From Agrypnia vestita (taxonomy: Eukaryota; Arthropoda; Insecta; Trichoptera; Phryganeidae), in NCBI GenBank assembly GCA_016648135.1, contig JADDOH010001584.1, forward strand, positions 1 to 64,000: a DNA stretch of 64,000 nt, given 5' to 3'. A model generated the notes under the pieces. The model was not told the origin of the DNA, searched no databases, and saw nothing but the letters and a program-made list of their open reading frames with translations. The position numbers and the translations under genes were made by a program. Position 1 is the stretch's first letter. Every line of letters starts with the position of its first letter. This document shows positions 11,240 through 22,665 of the stretch, in pieces.

Positions 11240-11530
11240 AAAAACTTTACATACAAATTATACAGAATCACAGTTTGATAAATTAAATTAAAGTAAATAG
11301 TAAATTGAATGTTATAAATAATCAGGTCCTTTTTGCAAATAATCATCTTTTAAATTTATTTTCCTGTTAAGTAGGTACTTTTTATTATCATTTTCCATAT
11401 ATAACTTTTTAATATTTTGATCTATACTTCGATTTTTAAATTTTATTTTTGTTATCCTGAAGAAGAAGCCATTGGTTTCGAAACATGTTGAATTTTTCAA
11501 TAAATAAGTGGTGTTTACAAATTTAATTTA
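11240..11530 (+). repeat. PLE-terminus-like repeat (family P3), copy 1
   Basis: About 290 bp similar to 14053-14353 (+) and, on the minus strand, to 48930-49222; 40085-40330 is a more distant relative. Shared words include CAGAATCACAGTTTGATAAAT, CAGGTCCTTTTT and CTGTTAAGTAGGTACTTT. The 3' part holds CCTGAAGAAGAAGCC...GGTTTCGAAACATGTTG, a decayed hammerhead-like core (CTGAAGA instead of CTGATGA) with a six-pair stem II. Such motifs are known from Penelope-like element terminal repeats; that assignment is an inference. Confidence 0.6.
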
Positions 11531-12643
11531 TATAAATTATAATTGTCACCACAAAATAATAATTTTGCTATATTTGAATATGAAACTATTTATATAATTT
11601 TTAAACTATTAATGCTTGTTCTGTGATCATTAAAAGAGCATCTTATCAAAGACATTAACGTTCGGCCAATTAACAAAAACCATCTAAAATAAAAATAATA
11701 ACGAATATACATTGATATTAAAACTGGTTGACAATTAACGTGGTTTATATATAGTTTGTAAGTTTTTTGAAATTAATAATCCGAATAGCACTAAAACCCT
11801 AAATAATCCGAAAAAGTTAACGAATTTTTAACGATACAAAAAATTAAATTTATTATTCTTCCCAACTTTTCATTAAACTCAGATTATGATGAATGCATCT
11901 TACATATATTCTATATCTATAAAACTCAGTGTTTTCTATACAAAATAATTATCATATCAATCACAGTATATAGCAGAAAAATATTAACCCATACCAAGGA
12001 TTAATATTTTTTACATTTGATATGAGACGCCTGGAAACACGCTGATTCGCTCATGGTTGCAACCGCTTGAAAATGGATTAAACTTCTGCTTTGGTGATTC
12101 CTCCGTCGTCCAATATCACTTAATTGACACAATGTCACGGACTTGGAAAGGTCATTACCCTCCAGCGCAGTGAAAAGAATATGATATGTTTTTAATGGGT
12201 TGCTATTGGAGACTGTTTGGAGGGGAAGGCCCGGATGAAAGGGGCGAGGGAAGGGGAAGCGTCAATTGAGCCACTCTCGGACCCTTTTGATGTGTAAAAT
12301 TCTATTCATCTTATTCAATTCACTACGGTCCCAGCATCTTCCGTGTGATTGTGTCTAATACAGAGTGCCGGGACGAAATGACTCGGATGTCAGCGGCCAT
12401 TCAGAGGAGGAATTTATAAAGAGATAAGTGTTGGGTGTATTGAAAAGGTAATGAACCTTGAATAATGGACCACAAACATAATATTTACAAGAAACCAAAG
12501 TACTTATTGATTTTTGGAGACCACGAAATTGGGTCACCAGATAAGTTTTTGCCGATGCATGAAAGTGATGATTTTAATGAGCGTATTTGTCAAACAAATT
12601 GAATTATGAAATTTACTGTTTGAGCTAATCAATCTACACTAGA
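11531..12643. other. Unassigned stretch
   Basis: No gene recognised. About 12200-12280 is a purine-rich GGGGAAGG-type patch. Confidence 0.5.
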
Positions 12644-12713
12644 ATATGGCCTTCTATCCCCTCTGCCTACCCCTGCGGAGAAACGGCGTGATGGTTGAAT
12701 AGTTAGTTAATTC
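12644..12713 (+). pseudogene. Non-LTR N1 3' tail (copy D)
   Basis: Reads PLCLPLRRNGVMVE, the last codons of the N1 family, followed by a GTTAGTTAATT tail. Only the 3' 70 bases remain. Confidence 0.6.
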
Positions 12714-12962
12714 ACTTTGTTCTTAATGAAAGATTTTACAGTAAGTACCTACTCTGCACATTTAACAGAAAATTAGAAATCACTCGAAATATTTGGAATT
12801 CAGTAAATCATACTCGAAACTTCGCTAAATGACATTCTCTATTTAAAGGGCGACAGAACCGCCGCGCAGTTGTTTTGCGTAAAATTAAAATATTTTCTGT
12901 TGTATATTTATTTAAATACCAATACTTTTAAATAATTAAATAAGCTAAAACACGTCACAAGA

Positions 12963-13145
12963 GTGGATAAGCCACATCGCTCGGAGGACGAACAATCGCT
13001 GGACAAATGTTGTCATCTAACTGACGAAATCATGAAGTTCTGCAGATATGCGTGGCAGCAAATAACAATAAACATAAGAAAGTGGGAGACACTTAGAGAG
13101 TCCTTCATCCAGCAGTGATTAGAAAACCGCTTACGATGAAGATGA
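12963..13145 (+). pseudogene. RTE-like C-terminal remnant (copy R4)
   Basis: EWISHIARRTNNRWTNVV lies in one frame (from 12972), and after a stop AWQQITINIRKWETLRESFIQQ follows in another. WAGHIARR...RW and W...ESFIQQW are the closing motifs of RTE-type ORF2. After the stop there is a GATGAAGATGAT tail, again as in RTE elements. Confidence 0.75.
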
Positions 13146-14052
13146 TATAAATTGACAATGCTTACCTATTTAAAAAAAACAATGTAAATATGAATATGAG
13201 GTTATTCAGAATGATGTCTGGCACCAGTATAATACCGTTATATATTCCACGAAGAACGATTTCGACGTACAAATAACGAAACGATGGAGAAATTCCGTAA
13301 AAAATATATCACGCGCGTTACGCATTCGCGATATCGCGTTCAATCTATTTATCTTTCCGCTGTCGGCAAGATCGCTTCCACGTTTAACGGCTCGCAATAT
13401 CCGCTCTCTCGATAATTTTAAATATCAAAATTGACCATATCCGGTGCATCCATTTCGAAAGAGCATAACTTAAGCAGTGCACTTACTTATCTAGGGATGG
13501 TGCAGCCGCACCACAACCGCAATACTAGTATGTACAAGTACCACCGACCCGCGTGAGGCCGACACCAACCGAGCATAGTTCTCCAACAATTCATCCTCAT
13601 GAGGCCGCGGTCGTACCAGCAGGGCATCAGCCTCGCGCGTCGCCAACTTCTCGTATAAATTAAAAACATATCTAGACGCTAGACGGCCGAGGAAAACCAA
13701 AATAGTTCCTTCAGAATATTTAGCGCTTATGTACCTTCATATGTTCTGCACTCAAACATTATAATTTCAAACATTTCTAATTCAATAGATAAGAAAATCC
13801 CAAACATCATTCAACCGGCTTTCCATACTATGTAATAATAAATTTAAAAATACTTATTAAATAATAAGGATAAGGATAATTTAAAAAAAAAATCGGGTGT
13901 TCAATTGATTTGTAATGATTGTGATTCATTTTATATATAGGAAAAATGTGAAGAAATTTTGAAGTTAAGGAACACTTAAGGTGTTTAAATCGCGATAATT
14001 ATTCCGAATTTTCTAGCCATCTTTTGACTATGGATCTTTCGTTTGATATTAA
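13146..14052. other. Unassigned stretch with a GC-rich patch
   Basis: About 13487-13700 is GC-rich and open in two minus-strand frames for 60-70 codons. I recognise no motif in either frame, and the two frames compete, so no gene is claimed. Confidence 0.4.
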
Positions 14053-14353
14053 CAAGGGTTCACAAATTTTACATACAATACAGAATCACAGTTTGATAAA
14101 TTAGAAATTTGGGAAATAAGAAAGTGTTAATAGTAAAGTGAATATTATAAATAACCAGGTCCTTTTTACAAATAATCTTATTAACTTTATTTTCATGTTA
14201 AGTGGGTACTTTATTATTATTTATTTACCATGTATAATTTTTTTTTTTAATATTTTGATTGTCTATACCTACTACGATTTTTTCATTTAATTTTGTTAGT
14301 ATACAATTGACGAAGGGGCCATGGGCTCTGAAACATGTTAATATTTTTTAATA
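14053..14353 (+). repeat. P3 repeat copy 2, left part, interrupted by mariner
   Basis: Similar along its length to copy 1 at 11240. Its 3' end (CTGAAACATGTTAATATT) is cut at 14353 by the mariner, and the rest (AAAAGTGGTG) resumes at 15474. Joining the flanks gives the same order as the uninterrupted copy 1 (AATAAATAAGTGGTG), which independently fixes the mariner boundaries. Confidence 0.7.
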
Positions 14354-14382
14354 TTAGGTCCTTACATATGAAATTGGCGTTT
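14354..14382 (+). repeat. mariner left terminal inverted repeat
   Basis: Matches the complement of 15441-15469 at 28 of 29 positions; preceded by the TA target duplicate. Confidence 0.95.
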
Positions 14383-14453
14383 AGTATGGGAGGAACATAA
14401 AGCCGATTTTTTTTTATTATAATATTTTTATTTAATCTAAGTATGTACCATTG

Positions 14454-15281
14454 CTATCTATGCACCTTTGCCATCTCATAGGTAAGTTCATCGATCCCTT
14501 TACTAAAAAAACCATTCGGACGGGAATCAATAAAATCTTTGAAGGCGGGTTGGACTGCCCCATCGGAGTTGAATTTTTTCCTTTGCAAGAAGTTATCCAA
14601 ATTTCGAAAAAAATGGTAATCTGTTGGAGCAAGGTCCGGAGAGTACGGTGGATGTCTTAGACATTCCAATTGAAGCTCCTCTAATTTGGTAGCCGTCTGT
14701 TGTGCAGTGTGTGGTCTAGCGTTATCATGAAGCAGCAGTGGCCTAAAGCGATTAACCAACCTCGGTTGTTTAGCAGCTATCTTTTCCATCATGGTTTGCA
14801 GTTGCTGACAATAGACATCTGCCGTAATCGTCTGGCCAGATTTAAGATTTAAAATCCCTTCATTATTGTGCCGGTTGAGTAATGCAACGCAGCAGTCAAC
14901 GCGCGTTTGTTGATTTGCTTCACTCAATTCGTGATGTACCCACCTTTCAAGCTTTTTCACCTTACCAATTTGCTTCAAGTGGATTAAAACAGTTTTATCA
15001 CTAACACCGCAGCCTGCAGCTAACTCGGATGTGGTTTGCGATGGATCCGCTTCCACAATAGCCTTCAATTCTTCATTATCAACTTTGGTCTCCGGCCGTC
15101 CACGGGGCTTGTTCTGCAGGTCGAAATTTCCAGAACGAAAACGTTGGAACCAAAAACGCACTGTGTTTTCTTTTGCGGCACCGTCGCCATACACATCATT
15201 AATCCTTCGAGCCGTTTCTGCAGCACTGGTGCCACGGTGGAACTCGTACTCGTAAATAACGCGATATTTCAAGTTTTTCAT
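14454..15281 (-). pseudogene. mariner transposase, deleted for first catalytic Asp
   Basis: The cut-and-paste transposase of a mariner, 275 residues from the ATG at 15281 (an upstream in-frame ATG at 15347 lies in untranslated sequence). Residues 5-50 form the first helix-turn-helix, GRP lies at 61-63, and the second helix-turn-helix ends in HLKQIGKVKKLERW and WVHHEL at 114-119. HDNARPH (D186) and PDLAPTDYHFF (D221) give the D-34 residues-D spacing of DD34D mariners. Between residues 145 and 146 about 57 residues are missing in frame, including the CDEKW block with the first Asp, so it cannot be catalytic. Near 14490 the frame shifts: the expected end WQRCIDSNGTYLD lies in the neighbouring frame, ending near 14432. 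It resembles the cecropia/Hsmar1-like group by eye. Confidence 0.93.
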
Positions 15282-15440
15282 TTTGTAAACTGAGTGACGC
15301 AAAGAAAAAAACAATTGAGGAAAAAACAAATGAATTATAATTTTCAAAACACAAATACATGAGTAAATAGCTGTATAAATTTGGATTTGGAATTCCTAAC
15401 CATAGAGAAGATATTTGAGATCAAATTTGCCAGTACGGCA

Positions 15441-15469
15441 AAACACCAATTTCATATGTAAGGACCTAA
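15441..15469 (-). repeat. mariner right terminal inverted repeat
   Basis: Complement of 14354-14382 with one mismatch; followed by TA. Confidence 0.95.
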
Positions 15470-15471
15470 TA

Positions 15472-17031
15472 TAAAAGTGGTGAAAACTATGTTTATTTTA
15501 TTAATTATATCAAACATTATAGATTAAGAGTCGTCGACCACCAGACTATACTGCCCCACTAAGCTAAAAAGCAGTATCTCCATTAAAAAAATACTGAGTA
15601 AATCAAAAAAATGTGAACGGAGCAATTTCTATAAATCAATTTTTTTTTTTTTGTGATGATGTTTATTGATTATGTTGATATGACAAATGAATATTAATTA
15701 ATTTTTTCGCTCAGTTCAACAGATATAGAATTAGACAGATAAAAATGGTTATTCTATTATTATTTGCGGTATTTTTATATAGTTTAAACCTTAAAACTGC
15801 AAGTAATCTACATGTTGCATACCACAGATGGACATGTTGCATACCGAAGATGGAAATTAATTTTAAAAAATTTAATATTTTGATGGGAATACGGCAAATA
15901 AACTTATCAGAAAGGTAAAATATAGTGTACAAAGCCACAATTTTTTTTTTCATAATGTATGGATATACTGCCTTTTAGCTTAGTGGGACAGTGCAGTGGG
16001 TATGAAGGTTTGGATATTATGACATTTGAGTTTGGGAGAGTTTTGGCAGACAACAGGTAATACACGTACAAAAAAATTTAGTAAAACGAATTATTAAAAA
16101 TATATACTGTGTAAAATTTACTCTATGATGGGTGCCTAAAACCGTAGATACTAGGACATAAATTAAATATGGAATTGCCTATCTAGAGTACAACAGCATT
16201 AAAATTAATCAAATAATCTAATTTCTGCTAATAGAAATGAATATATTATAATAATAGATACAAATATTATTTTTTATATGAAAAATATATATTTAGTAGG
16301 TACCAAACATATTCACGTAATTCGTAATCCATAAAAAACTGACCCTTCAATCCAACGAAATATGTTAATTTCAGTAAACTTTCCCTATCTCAAAGATTTT
16401 TTCTATATATAGATAGACACAGTACAGTAAAAACAATATTCAAAATTATGTAATTATAATACATATTTAGTTATAAATAGAACATTTACGCCATATTTCG
16501 TAAGCAGTAATTATTTTTTATTGAATTGCAGAAAAATTTAATAAATCAACAATGTTTACCAAATCTAGCAGAATAATTAGTATGCGAATAATATTAGTAT
16601 GCGAAATTAATTTCAGACCGATTTCCGGCAGTCCTCGCAACCCGCTTAAGTGCCGTCATTGGAATTATTTTAAATGGAACGATGAGTGAAATCTTTCTAA
16701 CCCTCATTCGTAGCCGCGTGGGGGTGAAACCACTAGAGTGGCTGTAAAATCTAGTTGCTATGACAACGCAGACTTCCGCTGTGCCATCCGCACTCCCTCT
16801 CCATAGTTTTAAAACGTCTTAAAAATCAAATCCAGATATAACGAGATTAAATGTAAGTAACGCGGCGTTACGTTAAAACTGTTTTATTTCATTGGCGTTT
16901 TAAATTATGAGGGTAGATTTAATAGAACACTTTTACAAATTTGTATTTTTTATTATGAAGGTATTTTTTATTATTTTATTTTCGCTATTATTATAGTTTC
17001 GAAGAGAAGACAAATCCCTCTCATATGTTTA
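15472..17031. other. Unassigned AT-rich stretch
   Basis: No gene recognised. A GC-richer patch lies at 16615-16800. The first 30 bases are the continuation of the P3 repeat. Confidence 0.5.
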
Positions 17032-17232
17032 GTTTTCTGGCATATTCTGCTGTGTACATCTGACCTCTCTGATCGACGTTTCAGATCCCATTGCAGGGTC
17101 CATTATCAGGGCTAATGCGATCCAAAACTTCGGCCAGTGAGAGGTCAGATATACACGGCGGGCGATGGACCCTGCAATGGGATCCGAAAAATCGTCCAGA
17201 GGTCAGATATACGGCAGAATATTCCAGAAAAC
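17032..17232. repeat. Foldback of family P2 (PLE-terminus-like)
   Basis: The left arm begins GTTTTCTGG and the right arm ends CCAGAAAAC. About 70 bp on each side pair, including CATCTGACCTCT and GATCCCATTGCAGGGTCC. The centre holds a further plus-oriented partial arm. Related arms occur at 28281, 46470, 48690 and 61232. Each arm contains a degraded CTGATRA...GAAAC pattern. Confidence 0.75.
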
Positions 17233-20224
17233 TACACACAGAAGATTCTGAACGAACGTGAATCTCTTACTGTGTTGATCAACGCACAGTAATGGACGCA
17301 GAAAATACCGGAAATACTCAGTAGTGACATACTGACCATTACTTGAGTTTTGTTCTAATTGTATTGATGATTGGTAACTGATAGTTCGCAATTCGAAGAG
17401 CAACATGGATATAATCAGATACAAATCTCAAATTACAGTACCCTGTGATACCAGTTAAATAACTATTTGACCATCTCTAGTACTCAGATAGAGACCAGGT
17501 GACGTCCGCTCGGCCGCTTCCGAGCCTAACAACATCGTTACACTCCGAACTCTGTATAATATTCTACTGCATACTAAGTAAACCAAGATGAATCTCGAAA
17601 AAAACATGAATAAGTGGACTTGGGAGCAGATAAATTATCATTCGCAAAGACCAGCCTCATTCATTAGAACATGCACATATTGCACATACAAAAATATACT
17701 TTTGCCAACGATAGTCTTGGCTTTATACGAGTACCTACATATATGCTGCACTCAATCGCATTGCACTGGTGATATTTACCATTCCAATAATTCGGACACG
17801 TGGGTAAACGTGGCGCTGAAGGGAGGGGGGCGTGCGGCAGTTTGGTGGTTTTGACATTGACCAAAAGGGGGAGGTGTCCCGCAGAGGGCAGCCATTAATC
17901 AGGACGGTACCTCCTCAAAAGGGGAAAGGCGGGCAAGACGGCGACTACACAAGACGGATGCGGGAGAATAAACAAGCACTCCCGATGAAGGGTCAAAATG
18001 GGGACAATGAAGGTGGGTTCGGTGGATTTATTTTATATTCCTGGCAGCAAAAAAGGCGATTGTCGTCCATTACTAGCAGAAGCATTCGATGCAAAAAATC
18101 ATAACGGAGTAATAAAAATAAAAACGTAAAACTATGCGAGAAAATAAATGGAATAAAAGTGTCGAACACACAGACAAACAAAATGTATAGACATGAAGTG
18201 AAGTAAATTTCTTGGTACACAGTCTAGTTGCACAGCTGGTTCAAATAGATTTGATTTGTTTAAACAAATTACGAACTTGTAAATTTTGAAACAATTATGA
18301 ATAGGTGAAGCTAAATACCCTTAAAAAGTTAAATATCTTAGCGAATAAGTCGCACATTATTACAAGAATACGTTTTTACTAAAGAGACTCGGTTTGGATT
18401 GTTTTTTAAATATATCCATTGTAAAAAATACGGTCTGTTTACTAAAGCAATAAATTTTGCAAGAATAAATACTTCAACTGTGGTATTAATGCGTCATAAA
18501 CATAAGCGAAGAGGGACATTTTTCCATTCTGACCTAAATAATAGGTATAGTTCATCACTGTCAATTTTTATACTCTAATCAAACACGAGTTTTCACGTTA
18601 TCTATAAAAATTATCTAAAACATGATGATTTCAAGTACGAAATTGACATGAAAAACCTCTGGAGATAAAAAAAATGGTGATCACACATAACGAGTGTAGT
18701 GCGTCAAATTATCTATTTCTGTATTTTAAATCATAGATTGTTGATTGTAAAACATAATTTAAAAAATAAAGGCCGCATCTTTCCATCCAAATGAATCGAA
18801 ATTCAAGATTTAAAAAAAAACTGAAATTACTCTTGAAAGAAATAAATAGAAGCAAGCACTCAATCAAAATACCAAAATAAAAATTGAGATTATTCGGCAC
18901 ATAAACGGATTTATAAAAAAACTAACCCATAAAAACCAAGTTTTTATTATACTACCTTTCTTATTGTTTCAGGTTTTGTGCCTACTGCACGCTTCGGGGT
19001 CGTTACTCATTTGTATTGATTCCAATTTTAAAAAACCATTTAAATTTCGAAAAATACAAAATTATACTATAATTATTACATTTTTTTAAACGAAAATTTG
19101 TTAGATCCTTTTTATTATCGCCGCGAGTCTGCCTGCAAAGTTTCAGCTCGATTGAATTACGGGAAAAGGGTTAAAAATCAATCCAAAGTTTTTCCGGCAG
19201 ACAACAAACCGCAGACGCTACGCGGGAGTAAAAATATATAAAAATCGTGTGAAAAATATATTGAGCTATATTCAAGATGTAACAAACACAAACAACTATA
19301 ATTTAAATAAAGTCTTATGTCACTTTCATATGCCTCTTTTCTCACATATTTTTCAAAAAACACCCGATATTACATTACATGACAAAATATCCCTTATTAC
19401 ACCCCTGGTAGTATTCGTATGGTGTATTCAAACATAGTTTTAAACAAATCAATATTAATAAGGCAATTTGATTCTAATTTTATGTTCAGTCAACGGCGCT
19501 GATATTTTTAATGTACCCGTTATATCAATTTTACGACAGGTCCGGCTATCGAAATTAATTGAAAGCGGCCTTAACAGTTTAATGTGTCCATTGATTCTAG
19601 ATGGTCAAATTACCGCCGGTCCAGCGCGTGCTGCCTCGCTTCAGGTGGGACACGTGGGAAGGTGGCCGGTGTGGGTCCAAGGGAGAGGGCATCCAATTTG
19701 ACTCTGTGCCACCTGGGAGCCGGGAGGGTACCAGGCAGTACGCACGTGAAAATACAGTAAATATTTAGTTAGTTAGTTCTACGGAGGGCAGGAACACAGA
19801 TAATAAACACGGAAGGGAAAGCAGTGGAGTAAAGAAAACAATAAGCAAAACCGGTAAAATTCAAATTTTGGGGCAATTATAAAGAAGTAGATAACATTAA
19901 ACTATCATTTTACTTTTTACCATAGGACATGACGGTAGGCAAGTTATTGTATGTGGCGTTAGAATAAGGAAAAGATGCGATGTAATTGAATTATATAGAA
20001 TTTTAATAACAGAAAAAAAGCCATCTGTCAATAAGAAAAACGCAAAAAATAGATGGAAAATATGTTATGATGTCGCTAATGCCTAAGCGACTACAATCTT
20101 GATGATGGATTCTGCAATTGAATAAGAAATGTTGACCAAAGTTCGGATATAAAAGATATGATAACTTACATATAAAAAGCAATGATTGTTTTTAAACGTT
20201 TCGTGACATACTGTATCTTTATCA
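17233..20224. other. Unassigned stretch, no recognisable gene
   Basis: About 17810-18000 is purine-rich and open for 90 codons in one plus frame, and 19590-19740 is GC-richer. Neither shows a motif I know. The rest is AT-rich. Confidence 0.45.
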
Positions 20225-20383
20225 GAACGGACGCAAAATTACTTTCATAAATTAAATTTGTAGAGGTTAGGTTAGGTTAGGTTAGAACGGACGCAAAATA
20301 ACTTTCATAAATTAAATTTGTAGAGGTTAGGTTAGGTTAGATCGGACGCAAAATAACTTTCATAAATTAAATTTGTAGAGGTT
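20225..20383. repeat. 60-bp tandem triplication with embedded TTAGG repeats
   Basis: The unit GAACGGACGCAAAATAACTT... is repeated exactly 60 bases apart at 20225 and 20285, then again, truncated, from about 20343. Units one and two each end in (GGTTA)n, the insect telomere repeat TTAGG, with four and three copies. The preceding bases (TACTGTATCTTTATCAGAACGGACGC) resemble the hammerhead-like arm of the foldback at 30884. Confidence 0.9.
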
Positions 20384-20514
20384 TGAAACAGTCAATGTGA
20401 TTTAAGCAAAGTTTTAGTTATTATTTATTATAATTATTATTTATTTATTTAGGAACTATTTAATAAGTAATTATGTATAATAATAAAATGTATTAAACAG
20501 TTGATAGACTAATA

Positions 20515-20738
20515 GTGGGGTGTAAAAACAAAGACATCAATTACCAAAAAAAAAATTAGGATTATTAATTTAGAATGTACTGAATTCGAGATTTTATAGG
20601 AAATATAGAATATAAATTTTCAGAAATGGAAGAGTTAAATAAAATACATAAAATATATAATTCAGTAATTCTCGGTGACTGTATTTAAAACACTTATTTT
20701 ATTTTTTGCATATTGCTGCCTATGCTTTTATACCCCAC
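20515..20738. mobile_element. MITE family M2, copy 1 (224 bp)
   Basis: Starts GTGGGGTGTAAAAACAAAG and ends ATGCTTTTATACCCCAC. The arms also share GAATTCGAGATTTTATA-type and AGTAATTCTCGGTGACTG-type blocks with copy 2 at 42557. Non-coding; no clear target duplication. Confidence 0.75.
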
Positions 20739-22616
20739 AATTACAAAAATCATGAAATCGTTAAATAAAATTATAATTAAAAATTAATAATTATGTCCAA
20801 CCACAAAGTCAATGTTTTAAAAACCAAAAATATAAAAATTATTAATAAAACGAGTCCGAGAATAATAAAAATATTTTTTTAAACAATTCTTCAGTTAATT
20901 TTTTTGAATTCAATAAAGTTTGATTTATTTGGTATTTTTTTAATGTTATTCTTCTTTGCGGGCGCTTAAAATCAAATTTTCAAAACTAGTTTGTTATTTT
21001 AATAGTCCAGTCATTTTCAACACTTCATCTACCGCCTGATTTTGGTGAATTTTTCGCATGGTTGAACATTATAAAAAAGATCAAATAAAAATGGAGTAGC
21101 GAGTACCTAGAAGCTGTTAAATCAATATTTCATTAATCTCTCCGAGATGAACACTTCAGGCATGCTCGATGCGCAAAATGTAAGAGCATTAAAAGTAAAC
21201 AAAGCAAAGATCAGATAAACAAAACAACGCATAAAGCAACATCAGACAAAGCAGAATGAAAACAAAACCGTACTGAAACGAGATTTTACAAACAGGTAGA
21301 AATAAACAGACCCGACCTAATTAGCCGTGATCGTAAAGCAGAGTCGCTCTCAGCAGTGTTGTCTGTACACTTTATACAATCTCTTCATGTTTGTGCGAGC
21401 CCACGAGCGGCAATATACAATTATCGTCAATAAAGGCATCCACTGAACGAAAAAAGTGGTTGTTATTAGTTTCGCGCTGCGAACGCAATATTGAGCGCTG
21501 TATAAAGTGAAAAAAAATTGATCGAAAAGAAACATAATTGAGTGAGTGTTATATGTTGCATGGTTGTATAATTTAATGTGTTATTTTCACGTGAACGAGT
21601 AAATAAACACAGTAATTAAGTAACGCTTAATCTTTATAGGAAAAATATAATCGTTAATATTCCATATTCAAAGTAAAATTACAGTTAAACAGAGAAAAAA
21701 CTTGTACAGAGTTGAACTTAAGTTTTTTTGGACTATGGTTCAGTGGAAATATGTCCCCCGCGGACACTATAATCCAGTTAAAGTATTGCAACGGAATTGT
21801 AAAATGGAATGCAGAAGTATTGAGGGGCCATGTTGTGAATAGCCTTGAATATTGTGAGGCATAACTTATATTCAATCCTTTCTGGACATTTAAGTCAGTG
21901 AAGGTTTTGAAGATGGTGTGAGATATGCGCAGACTTTGAAACGCCGGTAATGAGTCTTGCGGCGGCATTAAATACGGATTGTAGTTTGTTTAATTCCTGT
22001 TTCGGGCGATGTGCGTAGATGTGTGTAGTTAAATTATATTTTTCATTTTTGAAATTTATTTCAATATTAAACTATTTTTATCAATATTAACAGGATAATA
22101 AAAGAACAATTACAATACATACAAAAAAAAATGTGGATTTTTAAAACGTGATTCACACAGTGTCGATTATTTGTAATTGGTTTGGTGACTGTCACATTTC
22201 ATAAATTCTGTACGTTCTGTCATCAAAATGTTAATATTGTTAACAATTATTAACAAATATAACATCAAATGGAATAACATAGGAAAAGTACGTGACGCCT
22301 GATCGAATACGGCTAGTATATTTTTCTTACATTTTATAAATTCTATGGGATAGCCATTTATAAACTTCAACACATTATTCTTATCAAATTGCTGTAGAAG
22401 TCATTGATAAATAATTACCAGCTTGATTGCGCAGATATTCCTTACCGATGTAGGTAGGAGAACTGGCCCAACGGCTATTATAATAAATTATCCGACTTCC
22501 ATGTCAGTTTTTATCTTTCGTGTGCCATTTTAAATTACTCAAATAACTATCACTGATTGTTAAAAGCTAAATACTTGTATTAATTTCCTGCTAAATGATA
22601 GAAAACTTAGAAAAAC
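20739..22616. other. Unassigned stretch
   Basis: No gene recognised. About 21310-21500 is GC-richer than its surroundings but has no sustained reading frame with a known motif. Confidence 0.45.
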
Positions 22617-22665
22617 TAAATATCACTACACGTTCGGAAGGATGAAGAGCAAGAAGTTGTTTATC
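22617..22665 (+). pseudogene. Possible tiny PLE fragment
   Basis: AAATATCACTACACGTTCGGAAGG resembles the NITTRLKE codons of the PLE endonuclease at 47497. It covers under 50 bases, so this is only suggestive. Confidence 0.25.

Larger units (their letters stand above)
14354..15469 (-). mobile_element. mariner-family transposon, 1116 bp, internally deleted
   Basis: Terminal inverted repeats of about 29 bp (TTAGGTCCTTACATATGAAA... at 14354-14382 and its complement at 15441-15469) differ at one position. TA is duplicated at 14352-14353 and 15470-15471. The element carries one transposase gene on the minus strand and ends inside a P3 repeat. Full mariners are about 1.3 kb; the shortfall matches an internal deletion of about 170 bp in the transposase. 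The well matched termini suggest fairly recent insertion. Confidence 0.95.

Noticed and set aside
13487..13700. Two overlapping minus-strand frames in a GC-rich patch
   Set aside because: Two frames open at once suggests composition bias; no recognisable motif in either.
15031..15293. Plus-strand frames of 74 and 85 codons
   Set aside because: Antisense of the mariner transposase.
17832..18104. 90-codon plus frame rich in G, R, K, Q
   Set aside because: Purine-rich low-complexity sequence; no domain and no start context.
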